Source: Kitasatospora mediocidica KCTC 9733
GTDB lineage: Bacteria; Actinomycetota; Actinomycetes; Streptomycetales; Streptomycetaceae
Reading direction: 5' to 3'
Assembly: GCF_000744225.1 (NCBI RefSeq)
Contig: NZ_JQLN01000001.1
Location: forward strand, 310,001-374,000
Length of the DNA: 64,000 nucleotides
A model generated the notes under the pieces. The model saw nothing but the letters and a program-made list of their open reading frames with translations, had not been told where the DNA came from and ran no database searches. Of this stretch, positions 52,935-61,930 are shown piece by piece. The translations under genes and the position numbers were made by a program. Position 1 is the stretch's first letter, and each line of letters opens with the position of its first letter.

Positions 52935-53309
52935 ATGGTTGGCGTGATCAACGCTGACGACATCCGTCGAATCGCGCTCTCCCTCCCGCAGACGGCGGAG
53001 AAGGAGGCGTGGAGCATGCCGACGTTCCGGGTGGCCGGGAGGATGTTCGTCACGGTCCCCGACGACCAGACGTCCTTCGCCGTGCGGTGCCCCCGGCACG
53101 AACGGACGGAGCTGATCGCAGCGGAGCCGGAGAAGTTCTGGGTGCCGCCGCACGAGGCGAGTTCCGCGTGGGTGCGGGTGCGACTGGGCGCGCTGGAGGA
53201 CCTGGCCGAGCTGTACGACATCCTGGTGGACTCCTGGACCCAGGCCGCCCCCGAGGACCTGGTCCACTCCCTCCCCGCGCCGAAGCCCGGCCGGGGCCAG
53301 GCCACCTGA
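52935..53309 (+). CDS. MmcQ/YjbR-family protein
   Basis: 124 residues: VINADDIRRIALSLPQTAEKEAWSMPTFRVAGRMFVTVPDDQTSFAVRC, then PHEASSAWVRVRLGALEDLAELYDILVDSW. This is the MmcQ/YjbR double-wing DNA-binding-like fold. Function uncertain. It starts 18 bp after the GNAT gene. Confidence 0.87.
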   Translation: MVGVINADDIRRIALSLPQTAEKEAWSMPTFRVAGRMFVTVPDDQTSFAVRCPRHERTELIAAEPEKFWVPPHEASSAWVRVRLGALEDLAELYDILVDSWTQAAPEDLVHSLPAPKPGRGQAT

Positions 53310-53328
53310 CGCGGCGGTAGCTCGACAG

Positions 53329-53417
<89 letters not shown>

Positions 53418-53460
53418 CCGGGACCGACCCGCACTGCGGCGTTCCGTCCTCGTACTGACG

Positions 53461-53504
53461 ACTATGGCCCAGCACCCTGACCCGCCGCTGACCCGTCGCT
53501 GACG
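53461..53504 (-). promoter_or_regulatory. promoter with 11-bp GGTCAG direct repeats (tRNA-like copy 3)
   Basis: ACTAT at 53461, then CTGACC at 53477 and 53488 and CTGACG at 53499. Offset (16 bp) and period (11 bp) are identical to copies 1 and 2. Confidence 0.6.
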
Positions 53505-53616
53505 GGATCGGTCGAGGGTGGGCGAACCAATCGAGCCGCCGAGGCGTCCTGGCTTCCGAGAGCCCATCGCCGAACAGGCGACAGGCGAACAGTCGAACAG
53601 GAGAGAGGACGCGATC

Positions 53617-54552
53617 GTGGAGAACTTCCCTCAGCGCCCGACCCGCCGCACGCTACTGGCCGCCGGTGCCGGGGCGGCACTGGCCACCGCGCTGTCCGCA
53701 GCCGGGCCGGCCGCAGCGGCGGCGCCCGGCCCGCGCGCGGGCGGCGACGACGACGACGTCACCCGGGCGCTCGGCGGCCTGGAACGCGAACACGGCGCTC
53801 GGCTGGGTGTGTTCGCGCGCAACACGGCCACCGGCAGGACGGTGCTCTACCGCGCCGACGAGCTCTTCCCGATCTGCTCGGTCCACAAGACGGTCACCGC
53901 CGCCGCCGTCCTGCGCGACCTCGACCGGGACGGCGGGTTTCTCGCCGAACGCATCCGCTACACCGCGCAGGACGTCGCGGACTCGGGCTACTCCCCGATC
54001 ACGGGTACGCCCGAGCACCTCGCGAACGGCATGACCGTCGCGGAACTGTGCGCCGCCGCCCTCGACTACAGCGACAACACCGCCGACAACCTGCTGCTGC
54101 GTCAACTCGGTGGCCCGGAGGCGATCACCCGCTTCTGCCGGTCCATCGGCGACCGGACCACCCGGCTCGACCGCTGGGAGCCCGCGCTGAACTCGGCCGA
54201 ACCGGGACGGGTGACCGACACCACCAGCCCGCGCGCGCTGGGCCGGACGTTCTCCAAGCTCCTGCTCGGCACCGCGCTCAGCGCGCCGGACCGCGAGCAG
54301 CTGACCTCCTGGCTGCTCGCCGACACCACCAGCGCCGCCCGCTTCCGCGCCGGTCTCCCCAAGGACTGGGCCCTCGCGGACAAGACCGGCACCGGCGACT
54401 ACGGCACCACCAACGACGCCGGCATCGCCTGGACGCCCCGGCGGACGCCCCTCGTGCTGAGCGTCCTGTCCACGAAGACGGACAGCGCCGCCCCGGCGGA
54501 CGAACCGCTCGTCGCCAAGACCGCCGCGCTGCTGGCGACAGCCCTCGTCTGA
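53617..54552 (+). CDS. class A beta-lactamase, Tat-exported
   Basis: 311 residues from GTG (AGGAGAGAGGACGCGATC upstream). Twin-arginine signal RPTRRTLLAAGAGAALATALSAAG, cleavage near AAAAAPG. The active site is complete: Ser88-V-H-Lys91, Ser152-Asp-Asn154, Glu188 in RWEPALNSAEPG and Lys256-Thr-Gly. It hydrolyses beta-lactams outside the membrane. Streptomyces carry such genes chromosomally. No BlaR/BlaI-type regulator is adjacent. Confidence 0.93.
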   Translation: MENFPQRPTRRTLLAAGAGAALATALSAAGPAAAAAPGPRAGGDDDDVTRALGGLEREHGARLGVFARNTATGRTVLYRADELFPICSVHKTVTAAAVLRDLDRDGGFLAERIRYTAQDVADSGYSPITGTPEHLANGMTVAELCAAALDYSDNTADNLLLRQLGGPEAITRFCRSIGDRTTRLDRWEPALNSAEPGRVTDTTSPRALGRTFSKLLLGTALSAPDREQLTSWLLADTTSAARFRAGLPKDWALADKTGTGDYGTTNDAGIAWTPRRTPLVLSVLSTKTDSAAPADEPLVAKTAALLATALV

Positions 54553-54586
54553 CGCTCCTCGCGCGGCCGGGAGGTCGCGGGGGGCG

Positions 54587-54777
54587 CTAGCCGACGAGGG
54601 CCTGGGCACCGAGGACGGCGAGGAGCGCGAGGCGTTCGGCGTCCTCGGTACCCGGCTCGGCCGTGTAGATCATGATGCGCAGGTCACTGCCGGCGACGCT
54701 GAGCACGTCGCAGTCCAGCGTCAGGGCGCCGACCTGCGGGTGGTCGATGGTCGCCCGACGGCCCCACCGGCGGCTAC
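54587..54777 (-). pseudogene. C-terminal remnant of an MmyB-like HTH regulator
   Basis: The frame reads IDHPQVGALTLDCDVLSVAGSDLRIMIYTAEPGTEDAERLALLAVLGA, the end of the MmyB-like ligand-binding domain that follows an XRE-type HTH in many Streptomyces regulators. Upstream similarity stops abruptly near 54777, where unrelated DNA begins, so the HTH and most of the sensor are lost. Confidence 0.65.
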
Positions 54778-54955
54778 TTCGACGCCGAGGGGGCCCTCCC
54801 CTGGTAGCCACGGACCGGGCCCACCGGCCCTGCCGGGCACCGTCAACCCGGCGGCCGGTGCGCCCCTCCCACGCGCTCTTGCCGGGCCGGCGAGCGCTCG
54901 GGCAGGATCGAAGGGCGGTCCGGCCGACGGTGGCCGGGCTCGATGGGAGGCACCC

Positions 54956-55069
54956 GTGGGTGAGCACGAGAAGCCGGCGCCCGACCCGGGGCAGGGGACG
55001 CCACCACCCGGCAACAGCGACGGCCAGGTCCCGCCTCCGCCGCCGTCCGACGGCAAGCACAAGAAGTAG
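54956..55069 (+). CDS. 37-aa Pro/Asp-rich peptide, candidate PIMT substrate
   Basis: GTG start with GGGAGG 5 bases before it. The peptide has repeated PDPGQG, GNSDGQV and PSDGKHKK motifs. The two Ser-Asp-Gly steps are the kind of sequence that forms succinimide/isoaspartate. It ends 14 bp before the methyltransferase gene, so the two are almost certainly co-transcribed. It could be a ribosomal peptide precursor. The coding call rests on the ribosome site and position. Confidence 0.5.
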   Translation: MGEHEKPAPDPGQGTPPPGNSDGQVPPPPPSDGKHKK

Positions 55070-55083
55070 CCCGGGCAACGATC

Positions 55084-56235
55084 ATGACCGTGACCGACGC
55101 CGCCGACCTGGCCAAGCGGCGGGCCGGCCTGGACGCGGCGATGGCGGGGCGCGGCGCCTGGCCGCAGCGCTCTCCCTGGATCCGCGACGCCGTCAACGCC
55201 CTGCCCCGGGACCGCTTCGCCCCCGACCGGCTCTGGCGGTGGGACGGCCACGGCTACCAACCGGTGGACCGTCAGGTCGACGGCGCGGCCTGGGCGCACG
55301 AGCTCTACGCCGGCCCGGACGACGCCGCGGTGACCCAGGTGACCGGCGGCCTGGCCACCTCCAGCCTCTCCAGCACCGGCATCGTGGTCGACATGCTCGA
55401 CTCACTGCTCCTGGAGCCCGGCCACCGCGTCCTGGAGCTGGGCACCGGCGCCGGCTGGAACGCCGCCCTCGCCGCGCACCGCGCCGGCCCGGGCCGGGTG
55501 ACCAGCATCGAGATCGACCCCGTCCTGGCGGCCGCGGCCCAGGCACGGCTGGAACAGGCGCGGCTCCCGGTGCGCGTCGAGGTCGGCGACGGCGCCGCCG
55601 GGTGGCCCGCCGCCGGTCGGTTCGACCGGGTGATCGCCACCTACGCCGTCGAGCGAGTTCCCTGGGCCTGGATCGAGGGGTGCGCCCCGGGCGGCCGGGT
55701 CGTCACCCCCTGGGGACGACTCGGGTACGTCGCCCTCGACGTCGCGGCGGACGGCTCGCACGCGGTCGGCTGGATGCAGGGACTGGCCCAGTTCATGCCA
55801 GCCCGTGACAACAGCCGCCCCGAAGCGGCGTTTCGCGACGTCCGCGGCCGGGGCCCGGCCGAACACGAGAGCACCTTCGAGCGGGACCTGTCACCGCTGC
55901 GCGCCGACTGGGACCTGCTGTTCAGCCTGCGGGTGGCGGTGGCGGACCTGCGGATCACCACCGCCGTCGACCAGGACGGCACCAGCGCCTGGCTGCACGA
56001 CGGCAACGCCTCCTGGGCTGCCCTCTCAGCCAGCCCGACCGGCGGCGCCCGCGTCCACGGCGGCGGCCCGCGCCGGCTGGCCGACGAACTGACGGCCGCC
56101 TGGGCGACCTGGGAGGACGACGGGCGCCCGGGCGTCTACGACTACGGCATGACCGTGACCCCCGACCACCAGTACGTCTGGCTGAACGACCCCGTCACCG
56201 GCCCCCGTCGCGGGCTTCCCACAGCGCGGACGTGA
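55084..56235 (+). CDS. protein-L-isoaspartate methyltransferase-like enzyme (extended, RiPP-associated type)
   Basis: 383 residues, much longer than the 210-residue repair enzyme. PRDRFAPDRLW, then GGLATSSLSSTGIVVDMLDSLLLEPGHRVLELGTGAGWNAALAAHRAG (SAM site about 115-130), and VIATYAVERVPWAWIEGCAPGGRVVTPWG are PIMT-like. A C-terminal extension of about 180 residues matches the methyltransferases found with lanthipeptides and graspetides that act on Asp to give isoAsp or succinimide. The partner gene directly upstream encodes a 37-residue SDG-containing peptide. No cyclase or ATP-grasp gene is nearby. Confidence 0.82.
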   Translation: MTVTDAADLAKRRAGLDAAMAGRGAWPQRSPWIRDAVNALPRDRFAPDRLWRWDGHGYQPVDRQVDGAAWAHELYAGPDDAAVTQVTGGLATSSLSSTGIVVDMLDSLLLEPGHRVLELGTGAGWNAALAAHRAGPGRVTSIEIDPVLAAAAQARLEQARLPVRVEVGDGAAGWPAAGRFDRVIATYAVERVPWAWIEGCAPGGRVVTPWGRLGYVALDVAADGSHAVGWMQGLAQFMPARDNSRPEAAFRDVRGRGPAEHESTFERDLSPLRADWDLLFSLRVAVADLRITTAVDQDGTSAWLHDGNASWAALSASPTGGARVHGGGPRRLADELTAAWATWEDDGRPGVYDYGMTVTPDHQYVWLNDPVTGPRRGLPTART

Positions 56236-56316
56236 ACTCCCCGGCGGCGGCCGCCTGCTGGTCGATCCCTGCGTTCGGCGGCGTCGCGTGGCGGTTTCGT
56301 GCAGGGGGGCGTTGCC

Positions 56317-56355
56317 GGGATCGGCGGGGGTGAGCATGGGATTATCGCCGATCCC
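56317..56355 (+). promoter_or_regulatory. leader hairpin before the M20 gene
   Basis: GGGATCGGCG at 56317 pairs with CGCCGATCCC at 56346, ending immediately before the GTGGGAG ribosome site. It could modulate translation start. No riboswitch class recognised. Confidence 0.35.
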
Positions 56356-56367
56356 GTGGGAGTTCCG

Positions 56368-57558
56368 ATGCCGACACTGCTTGAATCCGCCACCCTGCTC
56401 CAGCCGGAGCTGACCGCCCTGCGCCGGGCCCTGCACCAGGAGCCGGAGATCGGCCTGGAGCTGCCGCTGACGCAGGCCAGGGTGGTGGCGGCGCTGGAGG
56501 GGCTGCCGCTGGAGCTGACGCCGGGCCGGGCGCTCAGCAGCGTCACCGCGGTGCTGCGCGGTGGGCGGCCCGGGCCGGCGGTGCTGTTGCGGGCCGATCT
56601 GGACGCGCTGCCGGTACAGGAGACCAGTGGCCTGCCCTATGCCTCGCGGATCCCCGGTGCGATGCACGCCTGCGGCCACGACCTGCACACCGCCGCGCTG
56701 GTGGGTGCGGCCCGGTTGCTGGCCGAGCGGCGGGAGGAGCTGGAGGGGGACGTGGTCTTCATGTTCCAGCCCGGCGAGGAGGGCGGCGGCGGGGCCCAGC
56801 TGATGATCGACGAGGGCGTGCTGGACGCGGCCGGGGAGCGGGTGGTGGCCGCGTACGCGCTGCACGTCGCGGCGGCGCTGCTGCCGCCCGGCTGGGTGGC
56901 CACCCGCCCGGGACCGGTCATGGCTGCCTCGGACACTCTCCAGGTCACCCTGCGCGGGCGCGGCGGGCACGGGTCCAGCCCGCACCTCGCGCTGGACCCG
57001 ATCCCGGCCGCCTGCGAGGCGGTGACGGCGCTGCAGACGATGGTGACCCGCCGCTTCGACGCCTTCGACCCGGTGGTGCTGACGGTCGGCTCGTTCCACG
57101 CCGGCACCGCCGACAACGTGATCCCGGACGACGCGGTCTTCAGCGCGACGATCCGCTCGTTCTCGCCGGCGGCCCGGGCCCGGGTGGCCGAGGAGTCGCT
57201 GCGCCTGGTGCGCGGCATCGCGGCGGCGCACGGGCTGGACGCCGACGCGGAGATCGTCCCCGGCTACCCGGTCACCGTCAACGACCCGGCCGAGGCGGCC
57301 CGCGCCGCCGACACGGCCCGTGGGATCGTCGGCGCGGACCGCTACGTCGAGATGCCGAACGCGGTGGCGGGGTCCGAGGACTTCGGCATGGTCGGTGCGT
57401 TGGTGCCCTCCGCCTATCTGATGCTGGGCGCGTGCCCCGCCGGCCTGGACCCCTTCGGCGCGGCCTACAACCACTCCCCCGAGGCCGCCTTCGACGACTC
57501 CGTGCTCCCCGCCGCAGCCGCGCTGCTGGCCGCGCTCGCCGTCAACCGCCTGGGGTAG
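56368..57558 (+). CDS. M20-family amidohydrolase
   Basis: 396 residues. RRALHQEPEIGLELPLTQARV, LLRADLDALPVQETSGLPYAS, HACGHDLHTAALVGAARLL (metal His/Asp) and VFMFQPGEEGGGGAQLMIDEGVLD (Glu-Glu) are the M20D (hippurate/indole-3-acetyl-amino acid hydrolase) motifs. The dimerisation domain is RGRGGHGSSPHLALDP, and PNAVAGSEDFGMV is at the end. It removes acyl groups from amino acids in the cytosol. Its last 17 bases overlap the convergent AsnC regulator. Confidence 0.92.
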   Translation: MPTLLESATLLQPELTALRRALHQEPEIGLELPLTQARVVAALEGLPLELTPGRALSSVTAVLRGGRPGPAVLLRADLDALPVQETSGLPYASRIPGAMHACGHDLHTAALVGAARLLAERREELEGDVVFMFQPGEEGGGGAQLMIDEGVLDAAGERVVAAYALHVAAALLPPGWVATRPGPVMAASDTLQVTLRGRGGHGSSPHLALDPIPAACEAVTALQTMVTRRFDAFDPVVLTVGSFHAGTADNVIPDDAVFSATIRSFSPAARARVAEESLRLVRGIAAAHGLDADAEIVPGYPVTVNDPAEAARAADTARGIVGADRYVEMPNAVAGSEDFGMVGALVPSAYLMLGACPAGLDPFGAAYNHSPEAAFDDSVLPAAAALLAALAVNRLG

Positions 57559-58579
57559 GCGGCGGCGCCGCCCGCGGGGCCCACGGGTCGATCGGGACGT
57601 AGCCCACGGCCCTGCCCTGCGGGTCCAGCAGGCGGCCCACCAGTTTCGCCGTGCGGAGGGTGACCTGCCGGTCGCGGACGCGGGCTTCGGGGAAGCGCCG
57701 CGACAGCTCCTCCTCCACCCGCCGGGTCTCGGCGAACCCCCGCGTCATCAGGTACGCCGCCAGGTTGGCGGAGCCCACCGTCACCGCGCACATCCGGGTC
57801 TGCGGCAACTCGCAGAGCCACAGCGCGGCCGCCTCCAACCGGTTCGCCGGCAGGTCGAGCCAGAGCATCGTGCCGAGCGGGTGCCCGGTCAGCCGGGGCG
57901 AGGCGTCGCAGCGCAGCACCAGCTGCCCGGAGTCGCGCAGCTCCGCCACCCGCCGGCGCACCGTCGTCGCGGGCTGCCCCAGCCGCTGGCCGAGCACCGC
58001 GTACGGCATCCGCCCGTCCTCGCCCAGCGCGTGCAGCAGCCGGCGGTCGCGCAGGACCGCGCGGGCGGGTCGCAGGGCCGGGTCGCGCCGCGCCGGGTCG
58101 GGGGCGATGGCCGCCCGCTGCTGTGGATCGAGCGCGCCGTCACTCCAGCGGCTGCCCTCGCGCAGGGTGCGCTCGACGAAGGAGATCGTGGTCCGCAGCA
58201 CGCCGGACAGCCGGCTCATCCGGTCCAGCACGTAGTCCGTCAGCTGCTCGCGGGTCAGCGCCGCCACCGTGACCAGCAGGTCGGCCCCGCCGCTGACCAG
58301 TTCGACCGTCGCCGCCTGCGGGTCGGCCGCCAGCGCGGTGGCCACCGAGGCCACGGCATCGGCCCGGCACTCCACCGCGACCAGCGCGATCAGTCCGAGG
58401 TCGGTCCGGTCGGCGGAGGGGTAGCCGGCCACCCAGGCGTCGCCGCTCCCGCAGAGCCGGGCCCAGCGGCGCGAGAGCGTCGCCGGATCGACCCCCAGCG
58501 GCTGCGCCAGCCTGGACCACGGCGCGCGGGGATCGACCCGGAGCGCGTCCACCAGGGCGAGATCCAGCTCGTCGATCAT
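57542..58579 (-). CDS. Lrp/AsnC-family regulator with duplicated domains
   Basis: 345 residues, about twice the usual 150-residue Lrp protein. Two HTH units (LDLALVDALRVDPRAPWSRLAQPLGVDPATLSRRWARL at 5-42, and LLHALGEDGRMPYAVLGQRLGQPATTVRRRVAELRDSG near 185-220) are each followed by an ACT-like/RAM segment. It acts as an internal pseudo-dimer. It is likely to sense an amino acid and control the convergent M20 hydrolase or the divergent MFS pump at 58699. Confidence 0.88.
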   Translation of the reverse strand: MIDELDLALVDALRVDPRAPWSRLAQPLGVDPATLSRRWARLCGSGDAWVAGYPSADRTDLGLIALVAVECRADAVASVATALAADPQAATVELVSGGADLLVTVAALTREQLTDYVLDRMSRLSGVLRTTISFVERTLREGSRWSDGALDPQQRAAIAPDPARRDPALRPARAVLRDRRLLHALGEDGRMPYAVLGQRLGQPATTVRRRVAELRDSGQLVLRCDASPRLTGHPLGTMLWLDLPANRLEAAALWLCELPQTRMCAVTVGSANLAAYLMTRGFAETRRVEEELSRRFPEARVRDRQVTLRTAKLVGRLLDPQGRAVGYVPIDPWAPRAAPPPTPGG

Positions 58580-58698
58580 GGCTGATCCTTGCACAGCGGG
58601 TGCCCGGCCCGGTTGATCCGTGCGTCCGTGGCGCCCGGGTCCGTGGCGTGGCCATTCTGTCGCTCACCTCGTTCTGCCCCCACCCCCAGGGACGGCCC

Positions 58699-60030
58699 AT
58701 GCTGCGCAGCCACCCGCTCATCGTCCTGCTGGTCCTGGTCGAGTTCGCCAGCGGCGTGCTCCAGGGCGGGTTCCCGATCCTGTTGCCGGAGCTGGCGGGC
58801 ACCCTGCACTTCGGGGCGGGCGGCCAGTCCCTCGCGCTCGGGGTGGAGTTCCTGGTCGCGGGCGTGGCGGTGCCGCTGACCTCGCGCCTGGGCGACCTGT
58901 ACGGCCACCGTCGGCTGCTGCTGGTCACGGCGGCGCTGGCCCTGCTCGGCTACCTGGTCACCGCCCTGGCGCGCGACCTGAGCGCGGTACTGCTGGGCCG
59001 GGCACTGTCCGGGTTCCTGTCCTGCTGGCTGCCGTTGGAGTTCGCGCTGCTGCGCGACCGGCTGGGCGAGGAGCGCGGCGGCCGGGCCGTCGGACTGCTG
59101 GTCGGCGCGCTGACCCTGGGCAGCATCACCGGAGCCGTCCTGCGTCCGGGCCTGTGGGCGATGGCGGCGCTGCCCGCGCTGGCGCTGCTGGTGGTCCTCC
59201 GGTGGGTGCCGGAGTCGCGGACCAGGGCCCGGGGACGGCTGGACTGGATCGGCGCGCTGCTGCTCAGCGGTGGCCTGGGGCTGCTCTTCTCCGGCCTGTC
59301 CGGTCACGCCTGGCTGCTGGTGCCCGCCGTCGCGCTGCTGGCGCTGTTCGTCCGTCAGGAACTGCGCACGCCCACCCCGACCGTGGACGTCCGGATGCTG
59401 GCCCGGCGGGCCACCGCGCCGGTGTTCGGGCTCAGCTTCCTGCTGGGCTGCGCGCTGTACGGCTCGCAGGCGCCGACCCTCTCGTTCCAGGCCGCCCGGC
59501 CCGCCGTCAGCGGGTACGGCCTGGCCGCCGACCCGCAGCTGCTGGGCCTGCTGTCGCTGCCGGCCGTCCTGGGCGCCCTGGCCGGCGCGGTGACGGCGCA
59601 CCGGCTGGCCCGCCGGTTCGGCCCGCGTGCGGTGCTGGGCTGCGGCTTCGCGCTCAGCGCGGCCGGATACGCACTGATCGCGCTGGCGCACAGCGCCGCC
59701 TGGCAGTTCCTCGCCCCGAGCGCGTTCGCCGGCTTCGGCGCCGGGCTGGCCATGAGCCTGCTGCCCGGCCTGCTGATGCACCGACTGCCCGCCGACCAGA
59801 CCGGGGAGGGCGCGGGCGTCTACAACACGCTCAAGACGATGGCCGGTGCGGCGGCCGGAGCGGTGGGGGCGGCCCTGCTGGACTCGCTGCTGCTGCGACC
59901 CGGCACCCCGGACCAGGCGGCGTACGTGACGGTGTGGGCCGGCTGCGCGGCGCTGTGCGCGCTGGGCGTGCCGGTCGCGCTCTCGCTGCGCGAGGAGCGG
60001 AGCGGCACGGCCCACCTCGTGGCCGCCTGA
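58699..60030 (+). CDS. MFS transporter
   Basis: 443 residues, 12-14 helices. Motif A is SRLGDLYGHRRLLL after helix 2, with ALSGFLSCWLPLEFALLRDRLG in helix 4-5 and a central loop PESRTRARGRLDWIGALLL typical of 14-helix DHA2 pumps. It is divergent from the AsnC gene, 119 bp apart, so amino-acid-responsive export is plausible. AGGGA lies before the ATG. Confidence 0.88.
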   Translation: MLRSHPLIVLLVLVEFASGVLQGGFPILLPELAGTLHFGAGGQSLALGVEFLVAGVAVPLTSRLGDLYGHRRLLLVTAALALLGYLVTALARDLSAVLLGRALSGFLSCWLPLEFALLRDRLGEERGGRAVGLLVGALTLGSITGAVLRPGLWAMAALPALALLVVLRWVPESRTRARGRLDWIGALLLSGGLGLLFSGLSGHAWLLVPAVALLALFVRQELRTPTPTVDVRMLARRATAPVFGLSFLLGCALYGSQAPTLSFQAARPAVSGYGLAADPQLLGLLSLPAVLGALAGAVTAHRLARRFGPRAVLGCGFALSAAGYALIALAHSAAWQFLAPSAFAGFGAGLAMSLLPGLLMHRLPADQTGEGAGVYNTLKTMAGAAAGAVGAALLDSLLLRPGTPDQAAYVTVWAGCAALCALGVPVALSLREERSGTAHLVAA

Positions 60031-60036
60031 GCGGGG

Positions 60037-60417
60037 TCAGCTCTTGGGCGGGCTGTCCCAGGTGTAGGAGTCGGGCAGGTTGTGGGCGCCGCCGGAGTTC
60101 TCGTTGTGGATAGTCGCGTTGGCGGTGTAGGAGGTCTTGTCCTCGAAGACGACCAGGCAGCGCAGGTGCGCGATCTCCTCGCGCGCGGTGTCGTGCACGT
60201 GCGGGGTGCACGACACCGTGGAGACCGGGCGGTGGTCCTGCGTGGTGATGTGGGACTTCATCACGTTCTGCAGAGCGACGTAGGCGTCGGTGTTCGGTCC
60301 GCATCCGGACGCGGCGCAGGCCACGGCCGCTGCCGCCGCCACGATCCGCGATCCGCGCTGCCACGGCCGGGTCCGCGACCCCGACCACAACCGCCCGCGA
60401 AGCCCGTCCACCCGCAT
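60037..60417 (-). CDS. small secreted lipoprotein
   Basis: 126 residues. A long basic N-terminus, a hydrophobic helix (IVAAAAAVACAASGC) and lipobox AASGC with the lipidated Cys near residue 39. The mature part (NTDAYVALQNVMKSHITTQDHRPVSTVSCTPHVHD...LRCLVVFEDKTSYTANATIHNENSGG) has two cysteines that may form a disulfide. This resembles short DUF4333-like secreted domains. Function unknown. Confidence 0.72.
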   Translation of the reverse strand: MRVDGLRGRLWSGSRTRPWQRGSRIVAAAAAVACAASGCGPNTDAYVALQNVMKSHITTQDHRPVSTVSCTPHVHDTAREEIAHLRCLVVFEDKTSYTANATIHNENSGGAHNLPDSYTWDSPPKS

Positions 60418-60732
60418 CAGGGAACTCCCGCCCGCTCGTCGAAAGCCCTGATCGTAACGTGGGCCCGCACGGCCGCAGCCGGCCGCCCACCGCTCCCCCG
60501 TACGGCGTCGCCCGCGGTGGTCGGCAGGCTGGTGGCGATCATGGTGGCGGCGAGGGCCAGGGCCGCGCTGGTGGGTGTCACGCCGCACTCTGCGCGGACG
60601 GACCCGGCCGACCCCGGCAGGACACTCGGCGCGGTCCTCCGTTCGGCAGACACCCGGATGCGCGCGAGGCGGGGCGCGCACCCGCGCGCCCCGCCTGCGA
60701 TCCGTTGTGCTTACGCCGTACCTGTGCCGTGC

Positions 60733-60903
60733 CTACCAGCGGTACCAGCGGCCCCGGCTCCCGGAAGCACCCGTACCGCGGGCCACGAAGCCCAGCAGCC
60801 AGAACACCAGGACGACGACCGCCACCCACCACAGAGCTTTCAGTGCGAACCCCGCGCCGAAGAGCAGTAGCGCGAGCAGCAGAACAAGAAGAACGGGAAC
60901 CAT
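60733..60903 (-). CDS. small hydrophobic membrane protein, 56 aa
   Basis: GGAGGT 5 bases before ATG. Two hydrophobic helices (VPVLLVLLLALLLFGAGFAL and ALWWVAVVVLVFWLLGFVA) and a short basic, aromatic tail ending GRWYRW. This is the common Streptomyces hydrophobic protein of unknown function. The 315 bp between it and the lipoprotein gene hold no other supported feature. Confidence 0.8.
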   Translation of the reverse strand: MVPVLLVLLLALLLFGAGFALKALWWVAVVVLVFWLLGFVARGTGASGSRGRWYRW

Positions 60904-61155
60904 CGAGACCTCCAGAGTCGGTGTCGAGGATTCGGCTGCCCCGCGAGGGGCCGGATATGCCGGGGAATCTTCTCACCGAGACGGGGCAGACGAGGTGGCT
61001 GCATCCGATACGAACACAAGGACCGCACGGCCGGCAGCCCCGGCGCTTTTGTGGCTTCCGCCAGTACGACGCCCCGGCCGGCGGGAGGGAGACTTCCGGC
61101 AAGGGCTGCGGCCTGTTCCGAAGGCCGACGCCAAGGACTGAGGGGGAACAGTACG

Positions 61156-61896
61156 ATGAGCGGTCAGTTGTATGACGAGATCGGTGAGGCATTCGAGGGC
61201 TTCAAGACCCTCCCGCTCGCCCGCTACGCGGAGGTGCCCGGATTCCTCGCCCTCGTCGGCGACGTGAGCGGCAGGTCGGTCCTCGACCTGGCCTCCGGAA
61301 CCGGCTTCTACAGCCGGGAGTTCAAGCGCCGCGGCGCATCGCACGTGCTCGGCGTCGACATCTCCCCCGCGATGGTCGACGCGGCCCGGGCCCTGGAGCT
61401 GACCGACCCGCCCGGCGTGCACTACGAGGTCGGCGACGTCGCCGAGTTGCGCGGCTTCGAGCAGCGTTTCGACATCGCGGTGGCGGTCCAACTGTTCAAC
61501 TACGCCCAGGACGTCGCCACCATCGAGCGGATGTGCCGCAACATTCACCGCAGCATCGCGGACGGAGCCGAGTTCTTCGCCTTCGGGCAGAACCCGGACT
61601 ACCGTTTCGACGGGCCGTCCCTGGCCAAGTACGGCTTCCTGTGCGAATCGCTCGGCGAGGAGACCGAGATCGGGCCGCGCGTGCGGATCACCGCGCTCCT
61701 CGACCCGCCGATCTCGTTCGTCGCCAACCCGCCCAGCCGCGAGGTCTACGAGAAGTGCCTGCGGGCAGCCGGATTCAGCGAGATCACCTGGGTGCCCCTG
61801 GAGGTCTCCGCCGAAGGCGTGCGCGCGTACGGCAAGGACTTCTGGGACGACTACGCCGCCAACCCGCCGCTGACGATGCTGCGCTGCCGCGCCTGA
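61156..61896 (+). CDS. class I SAM-dependent methyltransferase
   Basis: 246 residues. Motif I VLDLASGTGFYSREFKRRGASHVLGVDIS near residue 41, post-I Asp and motif II VGDVAELRGFEQRFDIAVAVQLFNYAQD. The C-terminal part, with SFVANPPSREVYEKCLRAAGFSEI, resembles the toxoflavin/ubiquinone-type small-molecule methyltransferases. Substrate unknown, single-gene context. GGGGGAACA lies before the ATG. Confidence 0.87.
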   Translation: MSGQLYDEIGEAFEGFKTLPLARYAEVPGFLALVGDVSGRSVLDLASGTGFYSREFKRRGASHVLGVDISPAMVDAARALELTDPPGVHYEVGDVAELRGFEQRFDIAVAVQLFNYAQDVATIERMCRNIHRSIADGAEFFAFGQNPDYRFDGPSLAKYGFLCESLGEETEIGPRVRITALLDPPISFVANPPSREVYEKCLRAAGFSEITWVPLEVSAEGVRAYGKDFWDDYAANPPLTMLRCRA

Positions 61897-61930
61897 CCCC
61901 GGGCGGCCCGTCCCGATACGGCCGTGACGG

